Below are positions 1 through 9,055 of a stretch of 64,000 nucleotides of DNA, one piece after another. Location: the NCBI GenBank assembly GCA_029212615.1, contig JARGPJ010000004.1:310001-374000 (forward strand), given 5' to 3'. The stretch's first letter is position 1. Each line of letters starts with the position of its first letter. The notes under the pieces are model-generated. The model saw nothing but the letters and a program-made list of their open reading frames with translations. It did not search any database and was not told where the DNA came from. This DNA is from Verrucomicrobiales bacterium. GTDB taxonomy: Bacteria > Verrucomicrobiota > Verrucomicrobiia > Verrucomicrobiales > DEV007. The position numbers were made by a program, and so were the translations under genes.

Positions 1-353
1 CCGGTGAGATTCGCGGAGCCGAGGAAAGCGGTCTTGCCGTCGATGATGACGCACTTCATGTGATTGCGGGGGCAGAGGACTCGCTCAAATCGATCTGAGT
101 GAATCAGATTTGGAAACCGATCAAAGTCTTTGCGGAAGCGAGGGCCGGGCTCCTTCGCATGAATGAGCCGGATTTCGACCCCGTCGGTAACGAGGTCATC
201 GAACATCGCGAGGAAGGTATCAAATTTCTTCGCGGTTCGGTGGTAGTGAAGGTCCTTGATGTCCGCCGTTGCGATCCAGACGAATCGTTTTGCTGACGGA
301 ATCAGTTCTTTGAAGATGGCGTCGTGGATTTCCTCGTTAAGGACGACGCGCAT
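1..353 (-). CDS. Phospholipase D-like domain protein (partial, 3' end cut by window)
   Basis: Reading the minus strand from an ATG at 353 gives an open frame that leaves the window at position 1. Near its visible end it carries HMKCVIIDGKTAFLGSANLT, the H-x-K-x4-D-G motif of the PLD superfamily (phosphodiester hydrolases or transferases that use paired HKD motifs). The preceding 90 residues fit the alpha/beta start of one PLD half-domain (VWIATADIKDL). Only one HKD motif is inside the window. Whether it is a nuclease, a cardiolipin-synthase-like enzyme or a PLD-like helicase-associated protein cannot be decided. It lies downstream of the PDH operon on the same strand, 57 bp after lpdA. Confidence 0.75.
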   Translation of the reverse strand, partial: MRVVLNEEIHDAIFKELIPSAKRFVWIATADIKDLHYHRTAKKFDTFLAMFDDLVTDGVEIRLIHAKEPGPRFRKDFDRFPNLIHSDRFERVLCPRNHMKCVIIDGKTAFLGSANLT

Positions 354-409
354 CTTAAAGAATGTTCACCTTCGAGCGCTCAAGGTTGAACGTTCGAGCC
401 GCAAGGCGA

Positions 410-1801
410 CTAGATGTGGATCGCGTGACCGAAGGCCTCACCGGTGGCTTCGTGAATCGCTTCAGCCAGGGTCGGGTGAGCATGGATGGTGGCTTCGATT
501 TCCTCGTTGGTTGCTTCGAGGTTCATCGCCAGTCCAACTTCGGCGATGAGTTCGGTGGCTCCGCCGCCGATCATGTGCGCTCCAAGAATCTCTCCATGCT
601 TTTTGTCGAAGATCATTTTTACGAAGCCTTCAGAGTCTGCGACTGCGAGGGCACGCCCACTGGCGGCGAAGGGAAATTTTCCGACGCGGTAGTCCAGACC
701 CTGTTCCTTGCATTTCTCTTCGGTGAGACCGATGGAAGCGACCTCGGGGTGGCAGTAGGTGCACGCGGGGAAGAGTCCGACTTTTTTCGGCTTGTGTCCT
801 TCGACAAAGATTCCCTCAACGGCCTGAACCGCTTCGAAGCTGCCAACGTGAGCGAGCCATGGAGGGCCGGTAATGTCTCCGGCCGCATAGACGTTCGGAA
901 CACTGGTCTGATAGCGATCATCTGTGTCGATGTAGCCACGCTCCAGTTTCAGTTGTTCGGCATTGTTAGGAAGGACGGGCGCTATGCCGATCGCCACCAG
1001 TACAATTTCAGATTCGATGACTTCGCTGTCACCGCCTTCGGCAGGTTCGACGGTCAGTTTGACGCCTTTACCGGAGGTGTCCGCAGAAATGGTCTTAGTC
1101 GATGTCTTGACCTTAATTCCCTGGCTGGTGAGAGATTTTTCGAGAGTCTTGCTGACTTCGTTGTCTTCGATTGGAAGGACAGAATCCAGCATTTCAACGA
1201 CGGTAACTTCAGTTCCGTAAGCGTTAAAGAAGTAGGCAAACTCGATTCCAATGGCCCCGGCTCCGATGATCGTGATCGATTTCGGTTGTTTGGGGAGGTT
1301 CATGGCTTCCCGGGATCCGATCACCTTTTTCCCGTCGAAGGGAAGGAAGGGGAGTTCGCGTGAAACACAGCCGGTGGCGACAAGAACGTTTTCGGTCTGA
1401 TGGATTTCAGTGTTTCCATCGGCGTCGATGACTTCGACTTTGCCGTTGGCCGCGAGTCCTCCTGTACCGCGGATATAGTCGATCTTGTTCTTCTTGAAGA
1501 GGAACTCGATTCCGCCGGCAAGCTTGTCGGAAACGTTGCGTGAGCGTTTGATGACCTTGTCCCAGTCATAGCTCAAATCAGAAAATGAGAGTCCGAAGTC
1601 GTCAGCATGGTGCGTCAGAGTATGGTAGAGCTCGGCGTTCTTGAGGAGCGCTTTTGTCGGGATGCAGCCCCAGTTGAGGCAGGTGCCCCCGGCGCGTTCT
1701 TTTTCGACGCAGGCTACTTTTTTTCCGAGTTGTGCTGCCCGGATTGCGCCGACGTAGCCCGCAGGGCCACCGCCGATTACGATGAGGTCATAGGATGCCA
1801 T
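410..1801 (-). CDS. lpdA: Dihydrolipoyl dehydrogenase (E3 of pyruvate dehydrogenase)
   Basis: 463 residues, the usual length for E3. This FAD flavoprotein reoxidises dihydrolipoamide on E2 and passes electrons to NAD+. Seen: FAD-binding GGGPAGYVGA at residues 10-19, the redox disulfide in GGTCLNWGCIPTKAL (C41/C46), a central NAD-binding IIGAGAIGIEFAY, and the C-terminal His-Glu dyad in HAHPTLAEAIHEA. It is the last gene of a minus-strand run pdhA-pdhB-pdhC-lpdA, about 90 bp after pdhC, so it most likely serves this PDH complex. The same E3 could also be shared with a 2-oxoglutarate dehydrogenase encoded elsewhere. Long antisense frames over this gene are shadows. Confidence 0.96.
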   Translation of the reverse strand: MASYDLIVIGGGPAGYVGAIRAAQLGKKVACVEKERAGGTCLNWGCIPTKALLKNAELYHTLTHHADDFGLSFSDLSYDWDKVIKRSRNVSDKLAGGIEFLFKKNKIDYIRGTGGLAANGKVEVIDADGNTEIHQTENVLVATGCVSRELPFLPFDGKKVIGSREAMNLPKQPKSITIIGAGAIGIEFAYFFNAYGTEVTVVEMLDSVLPIEDNEVSKTLEKSLTSQGIKVKTSTKTISADTSGKGVKLTVEPAEGGDSEVIESEIVLVAIGIAPVLPNNAEQLKLERGYIDTDDRYQTSVPNVYAAGDITGPPWLAHVGSFEAVQAVEGIFVEGHKPKKVGLFPACTYCHPEVASIGLTEEKCKEQGLDYRVGKFPFAASGRALAVADSEGFVKMIFDKKHGEILGAHMIGGGATELIAEVGLAMNLEATNEEIEATIHAHPTLAEAIHEATGEAFGHAIHI

Positions 1802-1890
1802 GATGGAAGAATTGAGGGGTAAAAGTTATGTTTAAAAGAGTTGTTCTACGCGGTCCCGGAAAGGCACAGGTAAAAGTTTATGGTGCTTTG

Positions 1891-3159
1891 TTAGGATACA
1901 AGAAGGACCGGCGTTTCGAGGAAGCGTTTGAGGTGGGAGAGGTAGGTCGCGCCGACCGCTCCATCGATGACGCGGTGATCGCAGCTCATTCCGATCCACA
2001 TTCGTTGACCCGGAACAATTTGATTCGCGCTGTTGACGACCGGTTGTTTGGTGATCGTTCCCACGGAAAGAATCATTGCCTGAGGGGGGTTGATGATCGC
2101 ATCAAAGTTTCCAACACCGAAGGCGCCGAGATTGGAGATCGTAATAGTGCCACCCTGCATTTCGTCCGGCGCGAGCTTCTTGTCGCGGGCGCGGCCGGCA
2201 AGGTCTTTGATCTCAGCCGCAAGCTCTTTGATGGACTTGGTCTGGGCGGAACGAATCACCGGCGTGACGAGCCCTTCGTCGATGGCGACGGCAATGGAAA
2301 GATGGACTTCGCTGTATTGTTGAATGGAGTCACCCATGAATGAGGCATTCACTTCCGGGGTTGCCTGGGTGGCGAGAACCGCGGCACGCATGATGAAGTC
2401 GTTGACGGTGTACTTGGGTCCACCGTTCGCGAGGCTTGCTTCATTAACCTGAGCGCGCATCGTCATGAGCGGCTCGGTGTCGACTTCAATGTTGAGGTAG
2501 AAGTGCGGGATCGTGGTTTTGCTCTCGAGGAGGCGCTGGGCGATGACGCGTCGCATTCCGGTAAGGGGGATGTTCGCATCAGAGAGACCATCGGTGGGAG
2601 GGAGGAGTCCTAGATCGGTGCCGCCTCCGCCGCCGATGGGGGCGGTTTCGACATCTTCCCGAATGATTCTTCCGCCGGGGCCTGAGCCTTTCACGCGACT
2701 GAGGTCCACGCCTAGTTCGGCAGCGAGCTTCCGTGCAAGAGGTGAGGCCTTGACCCTTCCTCCGGAAGTAGTCGGTGCCGGTGATTTTGATTTCGCAGGG
2801 GTAGCTGCTTTCGCGGGAGGAGCGGCCTCCACTTCCGGCTTTTCTTCCTCGGCAGGAGCTTCTTCAGCGGCCGGTTTTTCAGAGACGGGTGGAGTGTCTG
2901 CGTCCGCGGGCGGCTCTTCACCTTCCTCCAAGATAAGCGCAAGCGTCGCTCCAAGTGGAACGGTGTCGCCCTCCTTCACGTAGATTTTGTGAATGATGCC
3001 ATCATCAAAGGAAGGCATTGCCATGGTGGCTTTGTCGGTTTCGACTTCGGCGACTTCTTCGTCCATGGAGACGGAATCACCTTCTTTTTTAAGCCACTTC
3101 ACGAGCGTTCCTTCGCTCATGGTGTCGCTCAGTTTGGGCATCGTGAGATAGGCTGCCAT
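1891..3159 (-). CDS. pdhC: Dihydrolipoamide acetyltransferase (E2 of pyruvate dehydrogenase)
   Basis: Start chosen at ATG 3159 because the protein then begins MAAYLTMPKLSDTMSEG, the normal E2 N-terminus; the frame is open to 3222 but those 21 residues are not E2-like. About 422 residues. Domains in order: one lipoyl domain (1-78) with lipoylated Lys43 in ETDKATM, a mobile Ala/Pro/Glu/Lys linker (about 80-135), a peripheral-subunit-binding domain (VKASPLARKLAAELGVDLS), and the catalytic CoA-dependent acyltransferase domain ending in DHRVIDGAVGA. It transfers the acetyl group to CoA. A single lipoyl domain and the E1-alpha/E1-beta partners match the alpha2beta2-type PDH. It is 56 bp downstream of pdhB. 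Confidence 0.95.
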   Translation of the reverse strand: MAAYLTMPKLSDTMSEGTLVKWLKKEGDSVSMDEEVAEVETDKATMAMPSFDDGIIHKIYVKEGDTVPLGATLALILEEGEEPPADADTPPVSEKPAAEEAPAEEEKPEVEAAPPAKAATPAKSKSPAPTTSGGRVKASPLARKLAAELGVDLSRVKGSGPGGRIIREDVETAPIGGGGGTDLGLLPPTDGLSDANIPLTGMRRVIAQRLLESKTTIPHFYLNIEVDTEPLMTMRAQVNEASLANGGPKYTVNDFIMRAAVLATQATPEVNASFMGDSIQQYSEVHLSIAVAIDEGLVTPVIRSAQTKSIKELAAEIKDLAGRARDKKLAPDEMQGGTITISNLGAFGVGNFDAIINPPQAMILSVGTITKQPVVNSANQIVPGQRMWIGMSCDHRVIDGAVGATYLSHLKRFLETPVLLVS

Positions 3160-3215
3160 GTGATCAGTATAAAACTTTCGGATTAGAGGGGAGTGAAAAT
3201 AGTGTTGTGCTAGGA

Positions 3216-4211
3216 TTAGCAAATAGTCAGGGCGCGCTCGACGATTTCCTCTGCGGTTGGCAGTTGGAGTTTTTCGATAGGCGGGCTGTAAAAAGCGGGG
3301 GCGTCTGCACTGGTGATTCGAAGAACGGGCGCATCGAGATCATCGAAAGCCTGCTCCATGATCATGGAGGAGATCTGCGCTCCTACGCCGCAGAATGGTT
3401 TGTTCTCCTCGATGTAAATGGCCCGGTGTGTTTTGCGAACCGTTTCCATGATTGCCGCCTCGTCGATGGGTCGGATGCTCCGGAGGTCGAGAACCTCGGC
3501 ATTGATGTCGTATTTCTCGGCGAGGATTTCTGCGGCAAGAAGTGAGGTCACGACGGCACGGCCGTGAGCGATGAGTGAAATGTCGGTGCCCTCCTTTTTC
3601 ACTTTCGCTTTCCCGATCGGGACGATGAGTTCCCCGTCGTCGAGTTCGTCGTTGGAGGGGACTTCCCCGGTCATGCCGTAAAGCACGGTGCTCTCCATGA
3701 AATAGACGGGATCGTTATCGCGGATTGCCGATTTGATGAGGCCTTTGACATCGTGGGGATCGGAAGGGGAGACCACTTTGAGTCCGGGCATGTTGGCGAA
3801 AATGTTTTCGGGCGTATGCGAGTGGGTGGCTCCGACATTGGTTCCGCCGTTGGCGGGTCCGCGTACCACGATGGGACAGTGGGTGAGTCCACCGGACATG
3901 TAACGGCAAGTCGCGGCATTGTTCATCATCTGGTCGAAAGCGACATAAGCGAAGCTGTAGAACATCAGTTCCATGACCGGGCGAATTCCGAGCATGGAGG
4001 CACCGATGCCCATTCCGATGAAGCCGGCTTCTGAGATGGGGGCGTCGATGAGTCGCTTGTCGCCCCACTTTTTCCAAAGCCCTTCGGTGACTTTGTAAGC
4101 TCCATTATATTCGGCAACTTCTTCACCGATGATGATGACGTTGTCATCGTGGGCGAGTTCTTCGTCGAGACCTTCACGGAGGGCTTCGCGATAAGTGATT
4201 TCTCTTGGCAT
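3216..4211 (-). CDS. pdhB: Pyruvate dehydrogenase E1 component beta subunit
   Basis: 331 residues, typical for E1-beta. Starts MPREITYREALREGLDEEL, the standard opening of the family, and carries the transketolase pyrimidine-binding domain (DAPISEAGFIGMGIGASM) followed by the C-terminal transketolase domain (LIAHGRAVVTSLLAAEIL, EVLDLRSIRPID). With E1-alpha it forms the thiamine diphosphate site that decarboxylates pyruvate and reductively acetylates the lipoyl arm of E2. It is co-oriented with pdhA 67 bp upstream; that gap holds a 31-bp hairpin element also found after rpsT. Confidence 0.95.
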   Translation of the reverse strand: MPREITYREALREGLDEELAHDDNVIIIGEEVAEYNGAYKVTEGLWKKWGDKRLIDAPISEAGFIGMGIGASMLGIRPVMELMFYSFAYVAFDQMMNNAATCRYMSGGLTHCPIVVRGPANGGTNVGATHSHTPENIFANMPGLKVVSPSDPHDVKGLIKSAIRDNDPVYFMESTVLYGMTGEVPSNDELDDGELIVPIGKAKVKKEGTDISLIAHGRAVVTSLLAAEILAEKYDINAEVLDLRSIRPIDEAAIMETVRKTHRAIYIEENKPFCGVGAQISSMIMEQAFDDLDAPVLRITSADAPAFYSPPIEKLQLPTAEEIVERALTIC

Positions 4212-4231
4212 GTTCAGTAGAGGAAAAGGGT

Positions 4232-4262
4232 AACAGGGTCAGGTCGATCACCTGACAGGGTT
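4232..4262. repeat. 31-bp post-stop hairpin element, copy 1
   Basis: A 31-bp element beginning AACAGGG and ending ACCTGACAGGGTT, with an internal inverted repeat CAGGT...ACCTG and flanking ACAGGG direct repeats. It matches the copy at 62306-62336 at 27 of 31 positions. It lies 16 nt beyond the pdhA stop codon, between pdhA and pdhB. It could act as an mRNA-stabilising or attenuating hairpin. Confidence 0.7.
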
Positions 4263-4278
4263 AAGTGCGGTGCTTGGC

Positions 4279-5364
4279 TTACTTGTGAAAGAAGTGACGT
4301 CCGGTGCGTCCGGCTTCGGTGTTGTTGTCGACCTCCCAGTAGATGTCGTCGAAGATTTCAGATTCATCAGGGAAGGGGGATTTCTCAGCGAACTCTGCGG
4401 CGGCGTTCGCCTCGTCACCGGCTTCTTTGTTCATCTTCTTATAGTCGTCCTCGGTGATGACGCCTTCTTCGAGAAGGGTGGATTTCCAGAAGTCGATCGG
4501 GTCGTGCTCCTGCATGTATTTCTGGATCTCTTCTTTTGTGCGATACTTCTCTGCATTCGCGTCGGCGACCGAGTGACCTTTGTGGCGATAGGTCATGATC
4601 TCGATGATGCTTGGTTTCGATTCTTCGTGTGCACGCTCGACGGCTTTCTGAACCCCCGCGCGAATTTCGTAAACGCTTACTCCTTCGATTTTATCCCAGG
4701 CCATGTTGTAGGCTTCGGCACGCTGAGCGAGTCCGCCTTCCGGATAGGCTGAAGAACGCGCCTGGGATGTTCCCATGGAGTAGCCGTTGTTCTCGATGAT
4801 GTAGATCACGGGAAGATCCCAGAGGGCGGCAAGGTTCAGCGATTCGTGGAAGGCTCCCTGGTTGATGGCCCCGTCTCCGAGGTAACACAGGCAGCAACCT
4901 TTCAGTCCTTTGTATTTGAGGGCGAAAGCAAGACCTGCTCCGAGAGGGGTCTGTCCGCCGACGATTCCATGACCGCCCCAGTAATTTTTATCGGGAGCGA
5001 AGTAGTGCATCGATCCGCCCTTTCCTTTCGAGCATCCGGTCGCTTTCCCGAAAAGTTCCGCCATGCATTCGTCCATGTTCATGCCGACGGCGAGGGCATG
5101 GCCATGATCGCGATAGGCGGTGATGACGTGATCGTTTTCGCCGAGGAGAGAGATCGATCCGACGGCAACGGATTCCTGTCCGATGTAGAGGTGGAGGAAG
5201 CCTCCGATTTTATCTCCCTGATAATGTTTCAATGAGGTCTGCTCGAAGCGACGAATCCGGACCATCTTGCGGAGCAATTCGATCTTATCTTCGTTGGTGA
5301 GTGACGCGTTAATTGGTGCGTCGGCGAATTCAGCAGTAGGTTTCGATTTAGTCTTAGCAGCCAT
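4279..5364 (-). CDS. pdhA: Pyruvate dehydrogenase E1 component alpha subunit
   Basis: 361 residues. Carries the thiamine diphosphate motif beginning GDGAINQGAFHESLNLAALW and continuing to the ENNGYSMG end, a GDG-x(about 30)-NN signature, plus FLHLYIGQESVAVG and the regulatory-loop equivalent YRHKGHSVADANAEKYRTK. It binds ThDP/Mg and, with PdhB, catalyses the committed step from pyruvate to acetyl-CoA. It is the first gene of the pdhA-pdhB-pdhC-lpdA operon and is divergent from mnmG across 147 bp that should hold both promoters. No serine-phosphorylation control can be inferred from sequence alone. Confidence 0.95.
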   Translation of the reverse strand: MAAKTKSKPTAEFADAPINASLTNEDKIELLRKMVRIRRFEQTSLKHYQGDKIGGFLHLYIGQESVAVGSISLLGENDHVITAYRDHGHALAVGMNMDECMAELFGKATGCSKGKGGSMHYFAPDKNYWGGHGIVGGQTPLGAGLAFALKYKGLKGCCLCYLGDGAINQGAFHESLNLAALWDLPVIYIIENNGYSMGTSQARSSAYPEGGLAQRAEAYNMAWDKIEGVSVYEIRAGVQKAVERAHEESKPSIIEIMTYRHKGHSVADANAEKYRTKEEIQKYMQEHDPIDFWKSTLLEEGVITEDDYKKMNKEAGDEANAAAEFAEKSPFPDESEIFDDIYWEVDNNTEAGRTGRHFFHK

Positions 5365-5480
5365 CTCTGATAGAAATATATCTCCCGATGTTGGAAGGGT
5401 GCGGACGTTAGCTTAAAGTCCCCGCGAAGGAAAACGGTAAGTCGTCTAAATTTGGTGCTTTTTTGCTGAATTCGACACCG

Positions 5481-5496
5481 CGTTCCACGTGGAACA
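5481..5496. other. parS-like ParB-binding palindrome, site 1
   Basis: The 16-mer CGTTCCACGTGGAACA has a perfect 14-bp palindromic core GTTCCACGTGGAAC. It differs only in the first base from TGTTCCACGTGGAACA, the form found in pseudomonads. It sits 15 bp before the mnmG start; parS sites commonly cluster around gidA/mnmG near oriC. ParB binding is inference; no parAB is in the window. Confidence 0.7.
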
Positions 5497-5511
5497 TTTT
5501 GAATCATTTAG

Positions 5512-7371
5512 ATGTTTGTTTACCCAAAAAAATACGATGTCCTGATAATCGGTGGCGGTCACGCCGGAGTGGAGGCTGCCATGGCCGCCGCGAGGGTTGG
5601 TGCCGAAGTGGCATTGCTCAGTCAGAATCTTGATACACTCGGGCAGATGTCCTGTAACCCGGCTATTGGAGGGTTGGGTAAGGGGCACATGGTTCGGGAG
5701 ATTGATGCGCTCGGTGGCGTGATGGGATTGAATACTGATGCGACAGCGGTGCAGTTTCGGACGCTCAATGCGAAGAAGGGGCCCAGCGTTCGAGCCCCCC
5801 GTGCTCAGTGTGATAAGAAGGCCTATCAGTTTCGAATGAAGTGGCTCATTGAGGGGGTGGATCAAATTGATCTGCACCAGGGCAATGTGGCGAGTTTGAT
5901 CGTGGAGGATGATGTCGTTGGTGGGATTGAGACAAGCCTTGGTCTTCGGATTCTTTCCTCATCGGTCGTGGTCACTACCGGGACTTTCATGCGCGGCCTC
6001 ATGCATGTGGGATTGCAAAATCAAACGGGTGGAAGAATGGGGGATGCCGTCTCGACCTTGAGTGATGATCTGAAGTGTCTCGGTTTCGAAGTGGAGCGCT
6101 TTAAGACGGGAACCCCCTGTCGCTTGAACGGGCGTTCCGTCGACTTTTCTAAATGTGAGCAACAGTTGGGTGATACGCCGCCTCCACTCTTTTCATTCCG
6201 GTCCCGCTTTGAGCCCAAGGAGGACGGCGATATCTTCAGTCTGAATCATTGGAGCGATGAGATGTTCCACGTGGAACAATTGCCGTGCTGGATCACTTAC
6301 ACGAACCAGAGCACCCACGATGTCATCAATGCGAACCTCGATAAGTCACCGATGTATTCCGGAAAGATCGAGGGAGTGGGCCCCCGCTACTGCCCGTCGA
6401 TCGAAGATAAGGTGGTCCGGTTTGCTGAGAAGGATAGGCATCAGGTCTTCCTTGAGCCCGAAGGGCGTCAGACTCATGAATACTACGTGAACGGAGTTTC
6501 GACCTCGTTGCCCTTTCAGGTTCAGTATGACTTCATCCGTTCAATCGAGGGACTGGAGAATGCGGAGATCATTCGTCCCGGGTATGCCGTGGAATATGAC
6601 TACTGTCTCCCGACGCAATTGTTTCCGACACTCGAAACCAAGTTGGTCTCCGGCCTCTATTTCGCGGGACAGATTAACGGGACATCAGGCTACGAGGAGG
6701 CCGCGGGCCAGGGATTGATCGCCGGGGCAAATGCCGCACTGAAAGTGGCAGGCAAGCCGGACTTTATTCTTGGTCGTGACGAGGCCTATCTCGGTGTCAT
6801 GGTCGACGATCTAGTCACGAAGGGGGTCGATGAGCCTTATCGGATGTTCACGAGTCGTGCCGAGCACCGGCTGCTGCTCCGGCATGACAATGCTGATCTT
6901 CGTCTTCTCGAGAAGGCAGATGCGAATGGATTGATTGATCCGGAGTTTAAGGCTCGTTCCCTCGCGAAGATTGAGAAAATCCGGGAACTTCGGAAGCTTC
7001 TGGAGAACACCCACACGGCCAACGGTTCACTCGCGAAATGGCTCAAGCGACCCGAGTCGTCCTGGTCAGGCTACGAAGATGAGTTGAAGTCCGCTTATGA
7101 TTCCTCGATCTGGGAGCAGGTCGAAATCGACATCAAATACGAAGGCTATATCGCGCGGCAGGCGGACATGGTTGAGAAGACTCGTCGCCTCGACGGGAAA
7201 GCGATTCCGGATACGATTCAGTTCGACTCCATTAAAGGGCTCAAACGGGAGGCCCAGGTTAAGTTGCAAAGCATCCGACCAAAGACCCTGGGGCAGGCTG
7301 CGAGGATTAGCGGAATCACTCCTGCGGATATCTCTTTGCTTGCCGTATGGCTTGAAAAGGGGCAACGCTAA
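5512..7371 (+). CDS. mnmG: tRNA uridine-5-carboxymethylaminomethyl modification enzyme MnmG (GidA)
   Basis: 619 residues, the normal length. FAD-binding [17 protein letters not shown] near the N-terminus, the family motif [34 protein letters not shown], and the C-terminal helical domain ([18 protein letters not shown]) for tRNA/MnmE contact are all visible. With MnmE it installs cmnm5 at wobble U34 of several tRNAs using methylene-tetrahydrofolate. MnmG lies close to oriC in many bacteria, and here two parS-like sites sit at its 5' end and inside it (coding MFHVEQ). Frame, start and stop are intact. Confidence 0.97.
   Translation: MFVYPKKYDVLIIGGGHAGVEAAMAAARVGAEVALLSQNLDTLGQMSCNPAIGGLGKGHMVREIDALGGVMGLNTDATAVQFRTLNAKKGPSVRAPRAQCDKKAYQFRMKWLIEGVDQIDLHQGNVASLIVEDDVVGGIETSLGLRILSSSVVVTTGTFMRGLMHVGLQNQTGGRMGDAVSTLSDDLKCLGFEVERFKTGTPCRLNGRSVDFSKCEQQLGDTPPPLFSFRSRFEPKEDGDIFSLNHWSDEMFHVEQLPCWITYTNQSTHDVINANLDKSPMYSGKIEGVGPRYCPSIEDKVVRFAEKDRHQVFLEPEGRQTHEYYVNGVSTSLPFQVQYDFIRSIEGLENAEIIRPGYAVEYDYCLPTQLFPTLETKLVSGLYFAGQINGTSGYEEAAGQGLIAGANAALKVAGKPDFILGRDEAYLGVMVDDLVTKGVDEPYRMFTSRAEHRLLLRHDNADLRLLEKADANGLIDPEFKARSLAKIEKIRELRKLLENTHTANGSLAKWLKRPESSWSGYEDELKSAYDSSIWEQVEIDIKYEGYIARQADMVEKTRRLDGKAIPDTIQFDSIKGLKREAQVKLQSIRPKTLGQAARISGITPADISLLAVWLEKGQR
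6263..6278. other. parS ParB-binding palindrome, site 2 (inside mnmG)
   Basis: TGTTCCACGTGGAACA is a perfect 16-bp palindrome identical to the pseudomonad parS consensus core as I recall it. It lies in the mnmG coding sequence where it encodes M-F-H-V-E-Q, a known way for parS to be embedded in genes near the origin. Confidence 0.8.
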
Positions 7372-7376
7372 GGGCG

Positions 7377-8201
7377 ATGCGACTGACGGTTCTCCTACTT
7401 CTTTCTCTTTGTGCCATTGCTCCGGCAACGGGCAAAGCATCTGATGCGATCATTCATTTTCCCGAGGATGATTCCTTTCTACCCAAGTCATGGGTCGAGG
7501 AACCCATCGAAGCGGTCATTGAACCCCTCGATGGGGATCTCGAGGCCGCAGCGCGAGGCATCCTGCAGGCAGCGCTAAAGAAATACCCGGAGGAGCTTCT
7601 CAAGGAATTCCTCGATGGTGTCTACGTTGTCGGATCACTTCGTTTCTACGATGTGGGGTATGGCGGAACATACATGGCAAATGCCGAGCGAATTGTTCTC
7701 GTCTACCGGGCAAGTTTTGATGCGCGTGGATTCGAGCAGAGGTTCCATCACGAGTTCTCATCGATTCTCTTGAAGAAGAATGAAGAGGCTTTTGAAGAGG
7801 TTCGCTGGAAGAAGGGGAATCCGCCGGGTTACGTCTATCGCGCTCCCGGTGTCATCGAAGAGCAGTCCGGTGACCGGTCAGAGGCGACGAAGGTTCTTGA
7901 AGCGGAGCAAAAGAAAACCGGCGGATCCGGCAGTGGCCTCCTCCGTCTCGATGAAGAACTGATGAAGGAGGGTTTTCTTACCCAATACAATCGAGTCTCT
8001 ATTGAACAGGATCTGAATGAGACGGCGGCCCACCTTTTTACGAACCCGGCGCTCTGGGCCTATTGTCGCGACTACCCACGGGTGGACCACAAGGTTGATG
8101 TGCTCATCGACTTCTATCGCACACTCGATCCCGTTTTTGATCGCTACTACTTTCGGGAGCTGACCATTCAACCTGAAGAAACTGACGCAGCAACGCCATG
8201 A
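7377..8201 (+). CDS. Secreted protein of unknown function, possibly a degenerate metallopeptidase
   Basis: 274 residues beginning with a clear signal peptide (MRLTVLLLLSLCAIAPATGKA). The mature part contains FHHEFSSILL, which resembles the HE-containing zinc helix of gluzincin-like peptidases but has Ser where the second His of HExxH would be, and later DLNETAAHLF, a candidate position for a third ligand. I do not recognise the family. It starts 5 bp after mnmG and its stop overlaps the nadC start (ATGA), so it is probably co-transcribed and translationally coupled with nadC and birA. Confidence 0.75.
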   Translation: MRLTVLLLLSLCAIAPATGKASDAIIHFPEDDSFLPKSWVEEPIEAVIEPLDGDLEAAARGILQAALKKYPEELLKEFLDGVYVVGSLRFYDVGYGGTYMANAERIVLVYRASFDARGFEQRFHHEFSSILLKKNEEAFEEVRWKKGNPPGYVYRAPGVIEEQSGDRSEATKVLEAEQKKTGGSGSGLLRLDEELMKEGFLTQYNRVSIEQDLNETAAHLFTNPALWAYCRDYPRVDHKVDVLIDFYRTLDPVFDRYYFRELTIQPEETDAATP

Positions 8202-9055
8202 ATGATATTTCACTTAAGCTGATCGAGCTGGCTTTATTCGAGGATCTAGAGGAAGCCGGTGATCTTACCAGTCACTACTTTGTTGATCAGGCTCACCGCT
8301 CAGTCGGCAGGATCGTAAGCCGTGAGGACGCAATTGTTTCCGGTGTGGATGTCGCGGAAGAAGTTTGCAGAAGGGTTGACCCTGAACTGACGGTGACCAC
8401 CATGAAAGGCGATGGTGAGTCTGTATGCCGGGGCGAGTTGGTTCTTGAGATTGCAGGAGCAACCCAATCGATTCTCACTGCGGAACGAACTGCCTTGAAT
8501 TTTATGCAGCGTCTCTCCGGGGTGGCCACCGTGACGCGCACCTATTCCGAGAGGATTAGCCATACCTCTGCGCAGTTGCTCGATACAAGAAAGACAACAC
8601 CGGGCTTTCGTGAGTTGGAGAAGGCAGCAGTCCTCCACGGTGGTGGAACGAATCATCGCATCGGGCTCTTTGATGCGGTGATGGTGAAGGATAATCATCT
8701 CGCCGCGAATCTCACTCCGGTGGATCTCGCGACAAGGATTGCTGAAGTAAAGTCACAGAGACCTGCCCTGAAGATAGAAGTGGAAGCGGACCGTCTTGAT
8801 CAGGTCGCTGATTTCCTTCTCATCGGCGGGATCGACGTTGTGCTCCTCGATAACATGACGAATGAGCAATTAGTCGAAGCGGTCGCGATGCGGGACGCGC
8901 AGAGTTCGCCGATTCTTCTCGAGGCCAGTGGTGGGGTGAATCTCGAAACGATTGCCGGTATTGCAGAGACAGGTGTCGACTACATATCAGTGGGCGCATT
9001 AACTCACTCGGTCAGGTCTATCGATCTTGGGCTCGATCTTGTCGGGGCAGAATGA
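8198..9055 (+). CDS. nadC: Nicotinate-nucleotide pyrophosphorylase (carboxylating)
   Basis: 285 residues. Converts quinolinate and PRPP to nicotinate mononucleotide, CO2 and PPi in de novo NAD synthesis. Seen: the substrate-binding stretch LDTRKTTPGFRELEKAAVLHGGGTNHR (quoted here by its ends LDTRKTTPG and GGGTNHR), the MVKDNH active-site segment, EVEADRLDQ, LLDNM, and the C-terminal SVGALTHS. Its start overlaps the previous stop and its stop overlaps the birA start (ATGA at 9052-9055), indicating one operon. Confidence 0.96.
   Translation: MNDISLKLIELALFEDLEEAGDLTSHYFVDQAHRSVGRIVSREDAIVSGVDVAEEVCRRVDPELTVTTMKGDGESVCRGELVLEIAGATQSILTAERTALNFMQRLSGVATVTRTYSERISHTSAQLLDTRKTTPGFRELEKAAVLHGGGTNHRIGLFDAVMVKDNHLAANLTPVDLATRIAEVKSQRPALKIEVEADRLDQVADFLLIGGIDVVLLDNMTNEQLVEAVAMRDAQSSPILLEASGGVNLETIAGIAETGVDYISVGALTHSVRSIDLGLDLVGAE

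Noticed and set aside
362..1363. 333-residue plus-strand frame opposite lpdA
   Set aside because: It lies wholly antisense to lpdA, whose FAD, disulfide and NAD motifs are intact; the frame is a codon-bias shadow.
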